This document shows positions 1 through 9,194 of a DNA stretch of 64,000 bases, one piece after another (position 1 is the stretch's first letter; every line of letters starts with the position of its first letter). The notes beneath the pieces were generated by a model. It had not been told where the DNA came from and made no database searches. It was given only the letters and a program-made list of their open reading frames with translations. Source of the DNA: Methylophilus sp. TWE2 (GTDB lineage Bacteria > Pseudomonadota > Gammaproteobacteria > Burkholderiales > Methylophilaceae). The stretch spans positions 1,302,001 through 1,366,000 of the forward strand of contig NZ_CP012020.1 of the NCBI RefSeq assembly GCF_001183865.1, written 5' to 3'. The position numbers and the translations under genes were made by a program.

Positions 1-694
1 TTTTCAGTTTTTCGTGGTCCAGGATGCGGATATTTTTCTGTTTGACCTCAATGATGCCGTCTTCACTGAACTTGGAAAAGGTGCGGCTGACAGTTTCCAG
101 TTTCATGCCCAGGTAGCTGCCAATTTCTTCACGTGTCATGCGTAAAATCAGCTCACTTTTTGAGTAACCCCTGGCATGCAAACGTTGCAATAAATTGAGC
201 AAGAAGGCCGCCAGGCGTTCTTCCGCGCGCATATTGGCCAGTAACATCATCACGCCATTTTCACGCACAATTTCACGGCTCATGATTTTGTGTACATGTC
301 GCTGCAGCATGGGGATTTCACGGGACAGATCTTCGACATGGTTAAACGGCATCACACAGACCTCAGCGTCCTCAAGGGCAATCGCGTGGCAGTTGTGTTT
401 GTCGCTGACAATCCCGTCCAGGCCCATGATTTCACCAGCCATCTGAAAACCCGTGACTTGCTCACGGCCATCTTCTGACACCACACAGGTTTTGAAAAAG
501 CCAGTACGGATCGCATACAAGGTGGTGAAGGCATCGCCGCTGCTATACAGGTGGCCGCCTTGTTTCACTTTCTTGCGGGTGGCAACCATCCCATCCAGCT
601 GCTTCATTTCATCGGTACTTAAACCGATGGGGAGGCACAGCTCACGCAGGTTGCAATTAGAACAAGCGACCTTGAAGCTGGATTCGGCTTGCAT
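1..694 (-). CDS. fnr: FNR-type oxygen-sensing transcription regulator (3' end cut by window edge)
   Basis: CRP/FNR-superfamily regulator; FNR proteins hold an oxygen-labile [4Fe-4S] cluster and, when anoxic, bind TTGAT-N4-ATCAA sites. About 231 residues are visible and the C-terminal end runs off the left edge. The N-terminus has Cys11, Cys14 and Cys20 (C-x2-C-x5-C), and a fourth Cys113 lies in the VCVMPF context that matches the E. coli Cys122 region, so all four cluster ligands are present. A cyclic-nucleotide-like beta barrel is followed by a C-terminal helix-turn-helix (EEIGSYLGMKLETVSR), whose recognition helix contains the E-x-x-S-R typical of FNR. The start ATG has a GGGAGG-like sequence nearby. 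It is divergent from hemN, with a perfect FNR box between the two genes, a common proteobacterial pairing. Confidence 0.93.
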   Translation of the reverse strand, partial: MQAESSFKVACSNCNLRELCLPIGLSTDEMKQLDGMVATRKKVKQGGHLYSSGDAFTTLYAIRTGFFKTCVVSEDGREQVTGFQMAGEIMGLDGIVSDKHNCHAIALEDAEVCVMPFNHVEDLSREIPMLQRHVHKIMSREIVRENGVMMLLANMRAEERLAAFLLNLLQRLHARGYSKSELILRMTREEIGSYLGMKLETVSRTFSKFSEDGIIEVKQKNIRILDHEKLK

Positions 695-826
695 GGGAGG
701 TGTCCTTGTCTGTCGTTGAACATGCGAAGGATTATACGCCTCTTCAGAGATGGTTTCATTGAACATGGTGATCTATCTTCCCTTTTATATTGCGTTGCAT
801 TATGCATGGGACGCTCTAGACAGCGT

Positions 827-840
827 TTGATTTGCATCAA
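827..840. promoter_or_regulatory. Perfect FNR/ANR box upstream of hemN
   Basis: TTGAT-TTGC-ATCAA is an exact match to the FNR consensus TTGAT-N4-ATCAA. Its centre is about 100 bases before the hemN ATG, which would suit a class II FNR-activated promoter with a start site near 875. The divergent fnr gene starts about 130 bases away on the other side, so autoregulation is possible but not shown. Confidence 0.85.
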
Positions 841-933
841 GAAGTCATCTATTGCTTTGTGGCAAAGTGGCATCCAATGATCCCGGGGCTGCTCGCCCCC
901 ACTGTGCTGACAGGAAAGAATTTGCTAGAAACC

Positions 934-2319
934 ATGAAACAACCGTTGATGATCACCCAGGAGCATATCGAACGCTATGATGTTTCCGGGCCGCGTTATA
1001 CCTCGTATCCGACGGCAGACCGCTTTGTTGAAGCTTTTGATGCGGCTGCCTATTACAAATCGGCAGAGCAGCGCAACATCAGTAACTGGACGCAGCCACT
1101 GTCGGTGTATGTGCATATCCCGTTTTGTGCCTCACTCTGTTTTTATTGCGCCTGCAATAAAATTGTCACCAAACGCTATGAGCAAAGCGCCATTTACCTC
1201 AATTACCTGCAACGTGAACTTGGCTTGCATCTTAACAAGATTGGAAAAGCACAGGCAGTGAATCAGCTGCATTTGGGCGGAGGCACACCGACTTTCCTCA
1301 ATGATGAAGAGTTGTCCAGCCTCATGCAGATGCTGAAAACAGCTTTTGTATTCAGTGAGGAAGGTGAATATTCCATCGAAATTGACCCGCGGACCGTGAA
1401 TCAGGCCCGTTTGCAACACTTGCGTGACCTCGGCTTTAACCGCCTGAGTTTTGGCGTGCAGGATTTCGATGCAGAAGTGCAGCAGGCCGTACACCGGGTA
1501 CAGTCTTATGCGCAAGTCGACACCCTGATGCAACAGGCGCGGCAGATGGGCTACCAGTCTATCAATGCCGACCTGATTTATGGTTTGCCCAAGCAAACGC
1601 CAGCGACTTTCCGCGAAACCATTAGTAAAATTACTCAATTGCGTCCAGACCGCATTGCCTTGTATGGCTATGCGCACCTACCTTCACGTTTTAAGCCACA
1701 ACGCCGCATTTTGCAGGAGGATCTGCCGAATGCCGTCGATAAAATCCAGATGCTATCAGAAGCCATCCAGCAATTGATGCAGGCAGGTTATGTGTATATC
1801 GGGATGGATCACTTTGCCTTGCCTACGGATGCGCTGGCGATTGCCAAGCAGCAGGGCAGGTTGCACCGCAATTTCCAAGGCTACAGCACCATGGCCGACC
1901 AGGATATCCTGGCACTGGGTGTCTCTGCTATCGGCAAGATGGGCGCCACCTACAGCCAGAATGCCAAAACGCTGGAAGAGTATTATGACTTTCTTGATCA
2001 AGGCCAGTTGCCCATCGTACGCGGGCTGGCGTTGAGCCGGGATGACCTGATCCGCCGTGCCGTGATCATGGCCATTATGTGCCATGGTGAGCTCAGCTAT
2101 GAATCTATTGATCTTTCCTATATGGTTAACTTCAGAGATTACTTTAAGTCAGAAATGCAACAACTTGTTGAAAAAGAAAAACAAGGCTTGGTAATTCTGG
2201 AAGATGATGGTCTTAAGGTCACCGAAATGGGTTGGTATTTTGTACGTGCGATAGCCATGGTATTTGACCGCTATTTACAGCACGATGCCAATCGTGCAAG
2301 GTTCTCCAAAATCCTTTAA
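934..2319 (+). CDS. hemN: Oxygen-independent coproporphyrinogen III oxidase
   Basis: Radical SAM enzyme that decarboxylates coproporphyrinogen III to protoporphyrinogen IX without oxygen, in the cytoplasmic heme pathway. 461 residues from the chosen ATG, close to the 457 of E. coli HemN. The YDVSGPRYTSYPTADRF opening and the radical SAM cluster motif C-x3-C-x2-C-x-C (FCASLCFYCAC) are diagnostic, followed by the LHLGGGTPTFL motif. The reading frame is open upstream to 832, but that extension crosses the FNR box and has no family counterpart, so the ATG at 934 is preferred. The upstream FNR box implies induction at low oxygen. The next gene starts 9 bases downstream, so they probably form one transcript. 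Confidence 0.95.
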   Translation: MKQPLMITQEHIERYDVSGPRYTSYPTADRFVEAFDAAAYYKSAEQRNISNWTQPLSVYVHIPFCASLCFYCACNKIVTKRYEQSAIYLNYLQRELGLHLNKIGKAQAVNQLHLGGGTPTFLNDEELSSLMQMLKTAFVFSEEGEYSIEIDPRTVNQARLQHLRDLGFNRLSFGVQDFDAEVQQAVHRVQSYAQVDTLMQQARQMGYQSINADLIYGLPKQTPATFRETISKITQLRPDRIALYGYAHLPSRFKPQRRILQEDLPNAVDKIQMLSEAIQQLMQAGYVYIGMDHFALPTDALAIAKQQGRLHRNFQGYSTMADQDILALGVSAIGKMGATYSQNAKTLEEYYDFLDQGQLPIVRGLALSRDDLIRRAVIMAIMCHGELSYESIDLSYMVNFRDYFKSEMQQLVEKEKQGLVILEDDGLKVTEMGWYFVRAIAMVFDRYLQHDANRARFSKIL

Positions 2320-2328
2320 ACTGCCGGC

Positions 2329-3045
2329 ATGTTAGCCAGCTTACTCCTGACGGCCTTCGTCATGGGGCTGGCAGGCGGCCCGCATTGTATTGCCATGTGT
2401 GGTGCAGCTTGCGGCGCCATGCAGTCCTCCTCACACACGACCAGCCAATTTCGTTCCATCCCATTGCGAGTGGTTAAAACCATCCCCTGGAGCTTTTACC
2501 TGGGGCGCATGCTAGGTTATGGCCTGTTGGGTGCGTTGGCAGCTGAAACACTGCGCGGCCTGGCCTGGCTTTCTAACCAGAGTCATGTTTTTCAACCTTT
2601 ATGGACCTTTTCCCACACCCTGATTTTTGCCTGGGGTGTGTTGTTGCTCATTACCGGGCAACAGCCGCAATGGGCGGTGCAGCGCGCGCAACAGGTCTGG
2701 GCATGGATCAGGCAACGTACCGAGCATGCCAGGCTGGGATATTTGCTGACAGGCATGATCTGGGCCTTGCTCCCTTGTGGCTTGCTCTACTCGGCAGTCA
2801 TGCTGGCCTCCTTGCAGTCGCAATGGTTGCAGGGTGCCCTGGTGATGATGGCATTTGCCTGTGGGTCAGCAGTGATTCTCGCCATCGCTCCCCTTATCTG
2901 GCGTGCAAGCCAGCAATCTTTGCCAGCCTGGTTTAAAGAATCCACCGGCATGCGCTTAAGTGGCGTGGTATTGATTGGGCTCAGTCTGGTCGCCTTGTGG
3001 ATGGATGTCATGCATCACGACAAATTGTGGTGCCAGTTACTTTAG
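2329..3045 (+). CDS. DsbD_2/UreH-like (TauE/SafE-annotated) membrane protein
   Basis: Integral membrane protein of 238 residues with about six membrane segments. The opening GLAGGPHCIAMCGAACGAM is the signature of the family usually annotated as sulfite exporter TauE/SafE or DsbD_2 (PF13386 type), with Cys in the first and later segments (LLPCGLLYS). Members sit beside anr/fnr and hemN, often near cbb3 oxidase genes (for example the PA1547-hemN-anr neighbourhood in Pseudomonas), and are suspected to help cytochrome c or copper handling. The true substrate is unknown. It lies 9 bases after hemN and is probably co-transcribed from the FNR-dependent promoter. No cco genes lie within the window. 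Confidence 0.8.
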   Translation: MLASLLLTAFVMGLAGGPHCIAMCGAACGAMQSSSHTTSQFRSIPLRVVKTIPWSFYLGRMLGYGLLGALAAETLRGLAWLSNQSHVFQPLWTFSHTLIFAWGVLLLITGQQPQWAVQRAQQVWAWIRQRTEHARLGYLLTGMIWALLPCGLLYSAVMLASLQSQWLQGALVMMAFACGSAVILAIAPLIWRASQQSLPAWFKESTGMRLSGVVLIGLSLVALWMDVMHHDKLWCQLL

Positions 3046-3132
3046 GGATTGCGCGCTTTCCAGCATCCTTGCCTTTATTGCCAGTATTCTGTAACTTACG
3101 ATTGTTAATTTATTTTAATAATTGGGGTTGTG

Positions 3133-3972
3133 ATGCTACGGCTAATCCGTCATTTCCTGCTTCTATGTTGTTTTTTTGGGGCGGTACACGTCCATGCACA
3201 AGCACCTGCCATTTTGCTGGCGCAGATTTACAACGAGGATATCCCGGTACAAGATTACCTGGTCAGTGAAAAGCTGGATGGTATTCGTGCAATTTGGGAT
3301 GGACAGCAACTGATCAGCCGGCATGGACATCCTATCCATGCCCCGGCATGGTTTACCAAAAACTTTCCAGCGCAAATGTTAGATGGTGAATTATGGATTG
3401 CACGTAGCCGTTTTGAACAGCTTTCTTCTACTGTCAGGCAGTCGAATCCCAATGATGCGGCCTGGCGGCAAGTTGCCTATTATGTCTTTGAATTGCCGGA
3501 GGCCGAAGGTGATTTCTCCCAGCGCGTGCAGCGGATTGCGGAAATCGCCCGGCAAGTGCATAGCCCTTATCTCAAACCTCTGCCACAGTTCCGCGTAAGC
3601 GACAGGACTAAACTTAAGCGTACGCTGGACAGCATTGTCGCCAAGCGCGGCGAGGGCCTGATGTTGCACCGAGCCGATGCGCCATACCTCACTGGTCGCA
3701 GCCATGTGTTACTCAAGCTCAAACCACAACTGGATGCAGAAGCCAAAGTCATTGCCTATGTCCCCGGCAAAGGCAAGTATCAAGGTAAAATGGGCGCATT
3801 ACTGGTAGAAATGCCGGATGGAACTCAGTTCAAGTTAGGGACAGGTTTCAAAGATGCCGAACGTGCCCATCCACCGCCGATAGGCAGTCAGGTCACGTAT
3901 ACTTATCGGGATGTGACTAAAAACGGCAAACCCAAATTTGCCAGTTTTTTGCGGGTACGCCCGCCCGAATAA
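3133..3972 (+). CDS. ligE: Secreted ATP-dependent DNA ligase, Lig E type
   Basis: Minimal ATP-dependent DNA ligase with an N-terminal signal peptide (hydrophobic LLLCCFFGAV, cleavage near AHAQ-like VHAQA), so it likely acts in the periplasm or outside the cell. Motif I is EKLDGIRA with Lys47 as the adenylated nucleophile (counting from the ATG). Motif IV-like EGLMLH and motif V LLKLKP are visible, and the C-terminus is an OB-fold (residues about 205-280) ending FLRVRPPE. It has no DNA-binding accessory domain, as in other Lig E proteins. A GTG lies immediately before the ATG; a GGGG run at 3124 suits the ATG. Lig E enzymes are proposed to mend nicks in DNA taken up or in extracellular DNA; that role here is inference. 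The next gene follows by 21 bases. Confidence 0.9.
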   Translation: MLRLIRHFLLLCCFFGAVHVHAQAPAILLAQIYNEDIPVQDYLVSEKLDGIRAIWDGQQLISRHGHPIHAPAWFTKNFPAQMLDGELWIARSRFEQLSSTVRQSNPNDAAWRQVAYYVFELPEAEGDFSQRVQRIAEIARQVHSPYLKPLPQFRVSDRTKLKRTLDSIVAKRGEGLMLHRADAPYLTGRSHVLLKLKPQLDAEAKVIAYVPGKGKYQGKMGALLVEMPDGTQFKLGTGFKDAERAHPPPIGSQVTYTYRDVTKNGKPKFASFLRVRPPE

Positions 3973-3993
3973 TCAATGACAGAAGGAAGATAA

Positions 3994-4413
3994 ATGAAGT
4001 GGTTGGCAGGGTTGTTATTTAGTTTGATGACTGTGAACGCGTATGCACTCGATTTAAGTGGTGTGTATGCCTGTAGCGGCGATGATGCGCATGAAGGTAA
4101 ATACACAGGCACCGTGACCATGCAGTTGCGCCCAGAGCATAGCAAAGGGGCAGATGCCAGCTATGACTTTCAGCTGGAAGTGCCTGACTATGGTGTTTAT
4201 AAAGGCCACGCTGCGGTACATGGCATGCATGCGGCCATGCACTTTGCCTTACCGATGGAGAATGGTGAGTATGGTAGTAAAACCCATGATTATGGGACAG
4301 GGATTGCTGAATTTAAGAAAAATGCCAAAGGGCAGTTGAGTTTCAGGAAGTTTTATTTTGAACCGGCGTTTAAGGGTGGGAATACAGGGGTTGAGGAGTG
4401 TGTTAGAAAGTAA
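3994..4413 (+). CDS. Small secreted protein of unknown function
   Basis: 139 residues. A clear signal peptide (MKWLAGLLFSLMTVNAYA) precedes a mature part starting LDLSGVYACSG. Mature Cys27 and Cys136 could form a disulfide joining the ends. The body is rich in beta-prone, His/Gly/Tyr segments, resembling small periplasmic beta-barrel or lipocalin-like proteins, but I recognise no family. The GAAGGA ribosome site fits the ATG. It lies 21 bases after ligE, so the two may be co-expressed. Confidence 0.7.
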   Translation: MKWLAGLLFSLMTVNAYALDLSGVYACSGDDAHEGKYTGTVTMQLRPEHSKGADASYDFQLEVPDYGVYKGHAAVHGMHAAMHFALPMENGEYGSKTHDYGTGIAEFKKNAKGQLSFRKFYFEPAFKGGNTGVEECVRK

Positions 4414-4463
4414 TTCTTTAGTGTTCTAACCTTTGGTTTGAGTATTTATGAAAGGTTTCTTTT

Positions 4464-4680
4464 CGCCTGCTGGCGAGTTACTTTTCTTTGCTTGCACAAA
4501 GATAAAGTAACCAAAAGAAATGCACCCTAGCTTCCGCTTGTTCCCTGCGTTGCTCGCCAAAACAAGCGGTCACGAAACTCGACCTGGCAGCTCACAAAAT
4601 ACGTGAGCTGCTGCGGGACTCGGACAGTCGCTCCCTTTAATCTTGTTTTGCCTGTGCTACTCGGCGCGGCAGATAGGGGC
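4464..4680. repeat. Multi-hairpin intergenic repeat, left copy
   Basis: This non-coding segment holds four nested or serial hairpins: CGCC/GGCG at 4464-4475, TTACTTT/AAAGTAA at 4478-4510 with an inner TCTTTG/CAAAGA stem, CCGCTTGTT/AACAAGCGG at 4534-4569, and GCAGCTCAC/GTGAGCTGC at 4587-4611. The same series occurs in inverted orientation at about 4777-4998. The 4414-5087 stretch has no credible gene. Confidence 0.85.
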
Positions 4681-4776
4681 CCGAAAACTACTGAGCGCTA
4701 CCGTTTGTGGAGTTAAGAAAAGAAGTTGAGTTTTTAAACGTCCAATCTTTCACTGTGTGACTTTGACGAGATAAAT

Positions 4777-4998
4777 CCCATTCCATCACGCTGAGTAGCG
4801 GAGACAAAGTAAGAGAGAAGGGAGCGGCTGTTTGAGCTCCGCAACAAGCCACGAATTGTGTGGCTTGTCAGGGCGAGTTTCGTGACCGCTTACTTTGTTG
4901 AGCAACGCAAGGTAGCCGAAGGCCGTGATGGCTGGGTGCCCTCTTCTTTGGTTACTTTCTGTGGGGCAAGCAACAGAAAGTAACTCGCCTAAAGGCGA
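4777..4998. repeat. Multi-hairpin intergenic repeat, right (inverted) copy
   Basis: Read on the minus strand, this copy aligns over its length with 4464-4680. It holds the equivalent hairpins: TCGCCT/AGGCGA at 4985-4998, TTACTTTCTGT/ACAGAAAGTAA at 4952-4983 and ACAAGCCAC/GTGGCTTGT at 4844-4868. Stem sequences differ from the left copy but stay paired. About 95 bases of unrelated AT-rich sequence separate the arms. An open frame of 94 codons on the minus strand here is an artefact of the repeat. Confidence 0.85.
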
Positions 4999-5087
4999 AA
5001 AAAGATGTTCAAGCAGTGCAAATTCAGCTAGTCGTAAGGCAGCCATGCTGCATGCCATCCCGCATGCCATGTTAAAATCCCACCCCT

Positions 5088-8000
5088 ATGACCGCTGTCT
5101 CACCCATCCAACTCATCAGCCAACTCGAAAAGCAACTCCCCCAGTGCATGCTGGCCGACCGCTTCCCGTTAAAGCGTCGTTTGAACCAGTTGCGCGATGC
5201 GTTAAAACAAAACAAACCTGTCGATAAATCTCTGCTCGATATTGCCCACAAAGTCCAGGCATCGCAGCAGCGTTTGCAGGCCCGATTAAGTGCTTTACCC
5301 AAACCAGAATACCCCCCCGAGTTGCCAGTCAGTGGCAAAAAAGATGAGATTGCAGCAGCCATCGAGAACCACCAAGTAGTCATTGTCTGCGGTGAAACTG
5401 GCTCCGGTAAAACCACACAGTTACCCAAGATTTGCCTGGAGTTAGGCCGGGGTGTGACTGGGCTAATTGGTCACACGCAACCTCGCCGGATTGCCGCGAG
5501 GTCAGTGGCGTCACGCATTGCGCAGGAACTCAAAAGCCCGCTAGGTGAAGCCGTGGGTTACAAGGTGCGGTTTAACGACAAGCTGTCTGAGAGCAGCTAC
5601 GTGAAACTGATGACAGACGGTATTTTGCTGGCAGAGACGCAAAGCGATAAATTCCTCAATGGCTATGACACCATCATCATCGATGAGGCGCACGAGCGCA
5701 GTCTGAACATTGATTTCCTGCTCGGTTACCTCAAGCAGCTGTTACCGAAACGGCCTGATCTAAAAATCATTGTCACTTCAGCGACGATTGATGCTGACCG
5801 CTTTTCCAACCACTTCAATGGCGCACCCGTGATTGAGGTTAGTGGCCGTACGTATCCGGTCGAAATTCGTTACCGTCCTTTAGGTAATAAAACCACAATG
5901 GTGGCCGTCGAAGTGCCTGTTGATGATGGGCTGGATGATATAGACCGCTTTGCGCAGGATCTGATGGGTATCAAGCGCAAGCCGCCACGCACTGAAACGC
6001 GCTGGCTGGAGGAGGATGACGAAGAAGAGGTGATGGAAGATGCCATCCTCGATACGGCGGATGATTTGTTACGCCTGGGGGATGGCGATATCCTAGTATT
6101 TTTGCCTGGTGAGCGCGAAATCCGCGATACGGCTGACCATTTACGCAAGTATCAGGGACGCTCGCCGAAGCTTAAGTCCATTGAGATTCTGCCGCTGTTT
6201 GCGCGCTTGAGCATAGAAGACCAGCAAAAGATTTTCCGCCCCAGCGGTCAGCGCCGTATTGTGCTAGCCACCAACGTGGCTGAAACATCGCTGACGGTGC
6301 CGGGGATTAAATATGTCATTGATGCCGGGCTGGCACGTGTTAACCGCTATAGCCCCCGCGCCAAGGTTGAGCAATTGCAGATTGAGAAGATCTCGCAGGC
6401 GGCAGCCAAGCAGCGGGCAGGGCGCTGCGGCCGGGTATCTAACGGTATTTGCGTACGCCTCTATTCAGAAGAAGATTTTAACCAGCGTCCGGCCTTTACT
6501 GACCCTGAAATTCTGCGCAGCTCACTGGCTAGCGTGATTTTACGCATGGCCGATTTGCGTTTGGGTGATGTCGCGGAGTTCCCGTTTATTGAAGCGCCTT
6601 CCTCACGCCTGATCAGTGATGGCTACCAGTTGCTGCAAGAGCTGGGCGCCGTGACCGAGCGTCGCGAAATCACCGAGCTGGGGCGCCAGATGGCGCGCTT
6701 GCCGCTGGACCCGCGCGTGGCACGCATGATTATTGCGGCGAAAAAAGAAGGCTGTTTACGCGAAATCTTGATCATCGCCAGCGTGCTGAGTATTCAGGAC
6801 CCGCGTGAGCGGCCCATGGACAAGCGCGAAGCGGCAGACAGTGCACATGCCAAGTTCAAGGCGGATGACTCTGATTTTATGAGTTATCTCAAACTGTGGG
6901 AGTGGTATGAGCAGGCACTCAAAGGCAAAAAGTCCAACAAGGATTTGCTCAACCAGTGCCACCAGAATTTCCTGTCATTCCTGCGCCTGAAAGAGTGGCG
7001 AGAGTTGCACCAGCAACTGCTGGAGATGGTTGAGGAAATGGACTTCAAGCGCAGCGACAAGGAAGCCAGTTACGAGCAGGTGCACCGGGCCTTGCTGTCT
7101 GGTCTGCTAGGCAATATCGGCTTCAAGGATGGAGATAGCGAGACTTATGCCGGTGCACGAGGTATTCGTTTTACCATAGCACCGGGCTCTGCCCTTAAGA
7201 AGAATCGTCCCAAATGGGTGATGGCAGCCGAGTTGGTGGATACCACCAAGCTGTACGCGCGCGTGGTCGCGAAAATTGACCCTGACTGGATAGAGCCGAT
7301 TGCCAATGAAGGCGGCAGTCGTGACCTCACGCAAAGTCATTACAGCGATCCACGCTGGGACCGTAAAACCGCGCAAGTGGTGGCCTGGGAGCGTGTGAGC
7401 CTGTACGGCCTGACTATTGTGCCCAAACGCCGTGTGCATTACGGGCCGGTGAATCCTAACGAAGCACGCGAGATTTTTATCCGCGAAGCGCTGGCGAATA
7501 TGGAATTTGATACACGTGCGCCATTTTTTGAAGCCAATCGGCGCCTCATTGCCGAGGTCGAAGCGCTGGAACATAAGGCGCGCCGCCAGGATGTGCTGGT
7601 CGATGAGTATCAGTTGTTTGCGTTTTACGACAAAGTGGTACCGCCAATTGCGGAGCCTGGCCAGCAACAGGCGTATCGCATTTATAACGGGGCTGCGTTT
7701 GAAAAATGGCGCCAGGATGCAGAAAAAACCAATCCCAAAGTACTGTACCTGACACGTGAGTCGCTGATGCGGCACGGCGCCAGTGCCATTACCGAGGTGC
7801 AGTTCCCAGAGCAGATGTCCATTGATGGTGAAACTGTGCCGCTCAAATACCGTTTTGAGCCTGGTCATGTGCTCGATGGCGTCACGGCGACGATTCCGTT
7901 GGCATTACTCAACCAGCTGGATGCGACGGTCACCGAGTGGCTGGTGCCTGGCATGATACGTGACAAAGTCACTGCACTCATCAAGGCCTTACCCAAGACT

Positions 8001-9155
8001 TTGCGCCGCGTCTGTGTGCCGGTGCCTGAGTTTGTGACCGGATTTTTGGAAGCCAAAAATCCGCAACAGTCCTTGCTGCCTGCGCTGGCCGACTTTATCC
8101 AGCACAAGACTGGGCTGAAGTTAAAACCGGAAGAGTTTGACCTGGCTGGGCTGGAGGCGCACCACCTCATGAACTTCAGTGTGGTGGATGAAAAAGGCCG
8201 CGAGCTGGGCATGGGCCGCGACTGGCACCTGCTCAAGAAACAGTTAGGTTCTGCCGCACAGCTGACCTTCAGAACAGGTTCGCCCGGCATAGAGAAATCC
8301 GGCCTCAAACAATGGGATTTCGGCGATTTGCCGCAAACACTGACTTTTAGCAAGGATGGCCGCCAGCTGACTGGTTATCCAGGTCTGGAAGACAATACCG
8401 ACAGTGTGGCCATTAAACTGTTTGATACGGCGGAAGCCGCTGCCGATTCGCACCGCAAAGGGGTGTGCCGACTGATGCGTTTTGAGCTCAAAGAGCAGAT
8501 GAAACAGCTGGAAAAAGGGTTGCCTGGTTTTAACCAGTATGCATTGTTGTTGCGTGCGGTCATGAATCCTGACCAGCTGCGCGAAGACATGCTACAGGCG
8601 ATTGCCGACCGCGCCTTTATTGCCGAGGATGCGTTGCCGCGCACCAATGCCGAGTTTATGCAGCTCAAAACCCGTGCGCGTACACGCTTGCCCGCTGTGA
8701 CTGAGGCCCTGACCCGTCAGGCACAATTGATTGCCAACGAATACCAGGTACTCACGGCGCAATTGCAAAAAATGACACCAGTGACGCAGAAAATCAAACG
8801 TGAGTGTGAGCAGCAATTGCAAGGCTTGCTTTACTCCGGCTTTTTCAGCCGCACACCGTGGGAGCAGTTGCCGCATCTACCGCGCTACCTCAAGGCGATT
8901 AAAATGCGCATCGATAAATACCCGACCAGCATAGAGCGGGATAGTCGCCATGCGCAGGCGCTGACACAAATTGAACAACGCTGGCAGCAGAAAGTCGAGC
9001 AATTACGCAAGGCGCATTTGCCTGTAACCAACCAGTTACAAGAGTTTGCGTGGCAGTTGCAGGAGTTACGTGTATCATTGTTTGCGCAGGAATTAAGAAC
9101 CCCTTATCCTGTCTCAATCAAACGTCTTGAAAAACTCTGGCAAGAAATGCAATAG
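5088..9155 (+). CDS. hrpA: ATP-dependent RNA helicase HrpA
   Basis: DEAH-box RNA helicase of 1355 residues, full length for the HrpA family; in E. coli it acts on mRNA processing and on stalled or collided ribosomes. Walker A GETGSGKT is at residues 102-109, DEAH at 199-202, then SAT (motif III) and QRAGRCGR (motif VI). The helicase-associated and OB-fold domains follow, with the long C-terminal HrpA-specific region (DUF3418) to the end. The start ATG lies just beyond the inverted repeats, with no strong ribosome site. It runs into a proline-rich TonB-like gene 40 bases later. Confidence 0.95.
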   Translation: MTAVSPIQLISQLEKQLPQCMLADRFPLKRRLNQLRDALKQNKPVDKSLLDIAHKVQASQQRLQARLSALPKPEYPPELPVSGKKDEIAAAIENHQVVIVCGETGSGKTTQLPKICLELGRGVTGLIGHTQPRRIAARSVASRIAQELKSPLGEAVGYKVRFNDKLSESSYVKLMTDGILLAETQSDKFLNGYDTIIIDEAHERSLNIDFLLGYLKQLLPKRPDLKIIVTSATIDADRFSNHFNGAPVIEVSGRTYPVEIRYRPLGNKTTMVAVEVPVDDGLDDIDRFAQDLMGIKRKPPRTETRWLEEDDEEEVMEDAILDTADDLLRLGDGDILVFLPGEREIRDTADHLRKYQGRSPKLKSIEILPLFARLSIEDQQKIFRPSGQRRIVLATNVAETSLTVPGIKYVIDAGLARVNRYSPRAKVEQLQIEKISQAAAKQRAGRCGRVSNGICVRLYSEEDFNQRPAFTDPEILRSSLASVILRMADLRLGDVAEFPFIEAPSSRLISDGYQLLQELGAVTERREITELGRQMARLPLDPRVARMIIAAKKEGCLREILIIASVLSIQDPRERPMDKREAADSAHAKFKADDSDFMSYLKLWEWYEQALKGKKSNKDLLNQCHQNFLSFLRLKEWRELHQQLLEMVEEMDFKRSDKEASYEQVHRALLSGLLGNIGFKDGDSETYAGARGIRFTIAPGSALKKNRPKWVMAAELVDTTKLYARVVAKIDPDWIEPIANEGGSRDLTQSHYSDPRWDRKTAQVVAWERVSLYGLTIVPKRRVHYGPVNPNEAREIFIREALANMEFDTRAPFFEANRRLIAEVEALEHKARRQDVLVDEYQLFAFYDKVVPPIAEPGQQQAYRIYNGAAFEKWRQDAEKTNPKVLYLTRESLMRHGASAITEVQFPEQMSIDGETVPLKYRFEPGHVLDGVTATIPLALLNQLDATVTEWLVPGMIRDKVTALIKALPKTLRRVCVPVPEFVTGFLEAKNPQQSLLPALADFIQHKTGLKLKPEEFDLAGLEAHHLMNFSVVDEKGRELGMGRDWHLLKKQLGSAAQLTFRTGSPGIEKSGLKQWDFGDLPQTLTFSKDGRQLTGYPGLEDNTDSVAIKLFDTAEAAADSHRKGVCRLMRFELKEQMKQLEKGLPGFNQYALLLRAVMNPDQLREDMLQAIADRAFIAEDALPRTNAEFMQLKTRARTRLPAVTEALTRQAQLIANEYQVLTAQLQKMTPVTQKIKRECEQQLQGLLYSGFFSRTPWEQLPHLPRYLKAIKMRIDKYPTSIERDSRHAQALTQIEQRWQQKVEQLRKAHLPVTNQLQEFAWQLQELRVSLFAQELRTPYPVSIKRLEKLWQEMQ

Positions 9156-9194
9156 TCATGCGCGACACCCGCTAACATGTGATGAATCCTGTAC

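Noticed and set aside
832..933. Upstream extension of hemN
   Set aside because: It crosses the FNR box and has no counterpart in HemN proteins of known length.
4786..5070. 94-codon open frame on the minus strand in the inverted repeat
   Set aside because: It lies within the structured repeat, lacks a ribosome site and has low-complexity composition.
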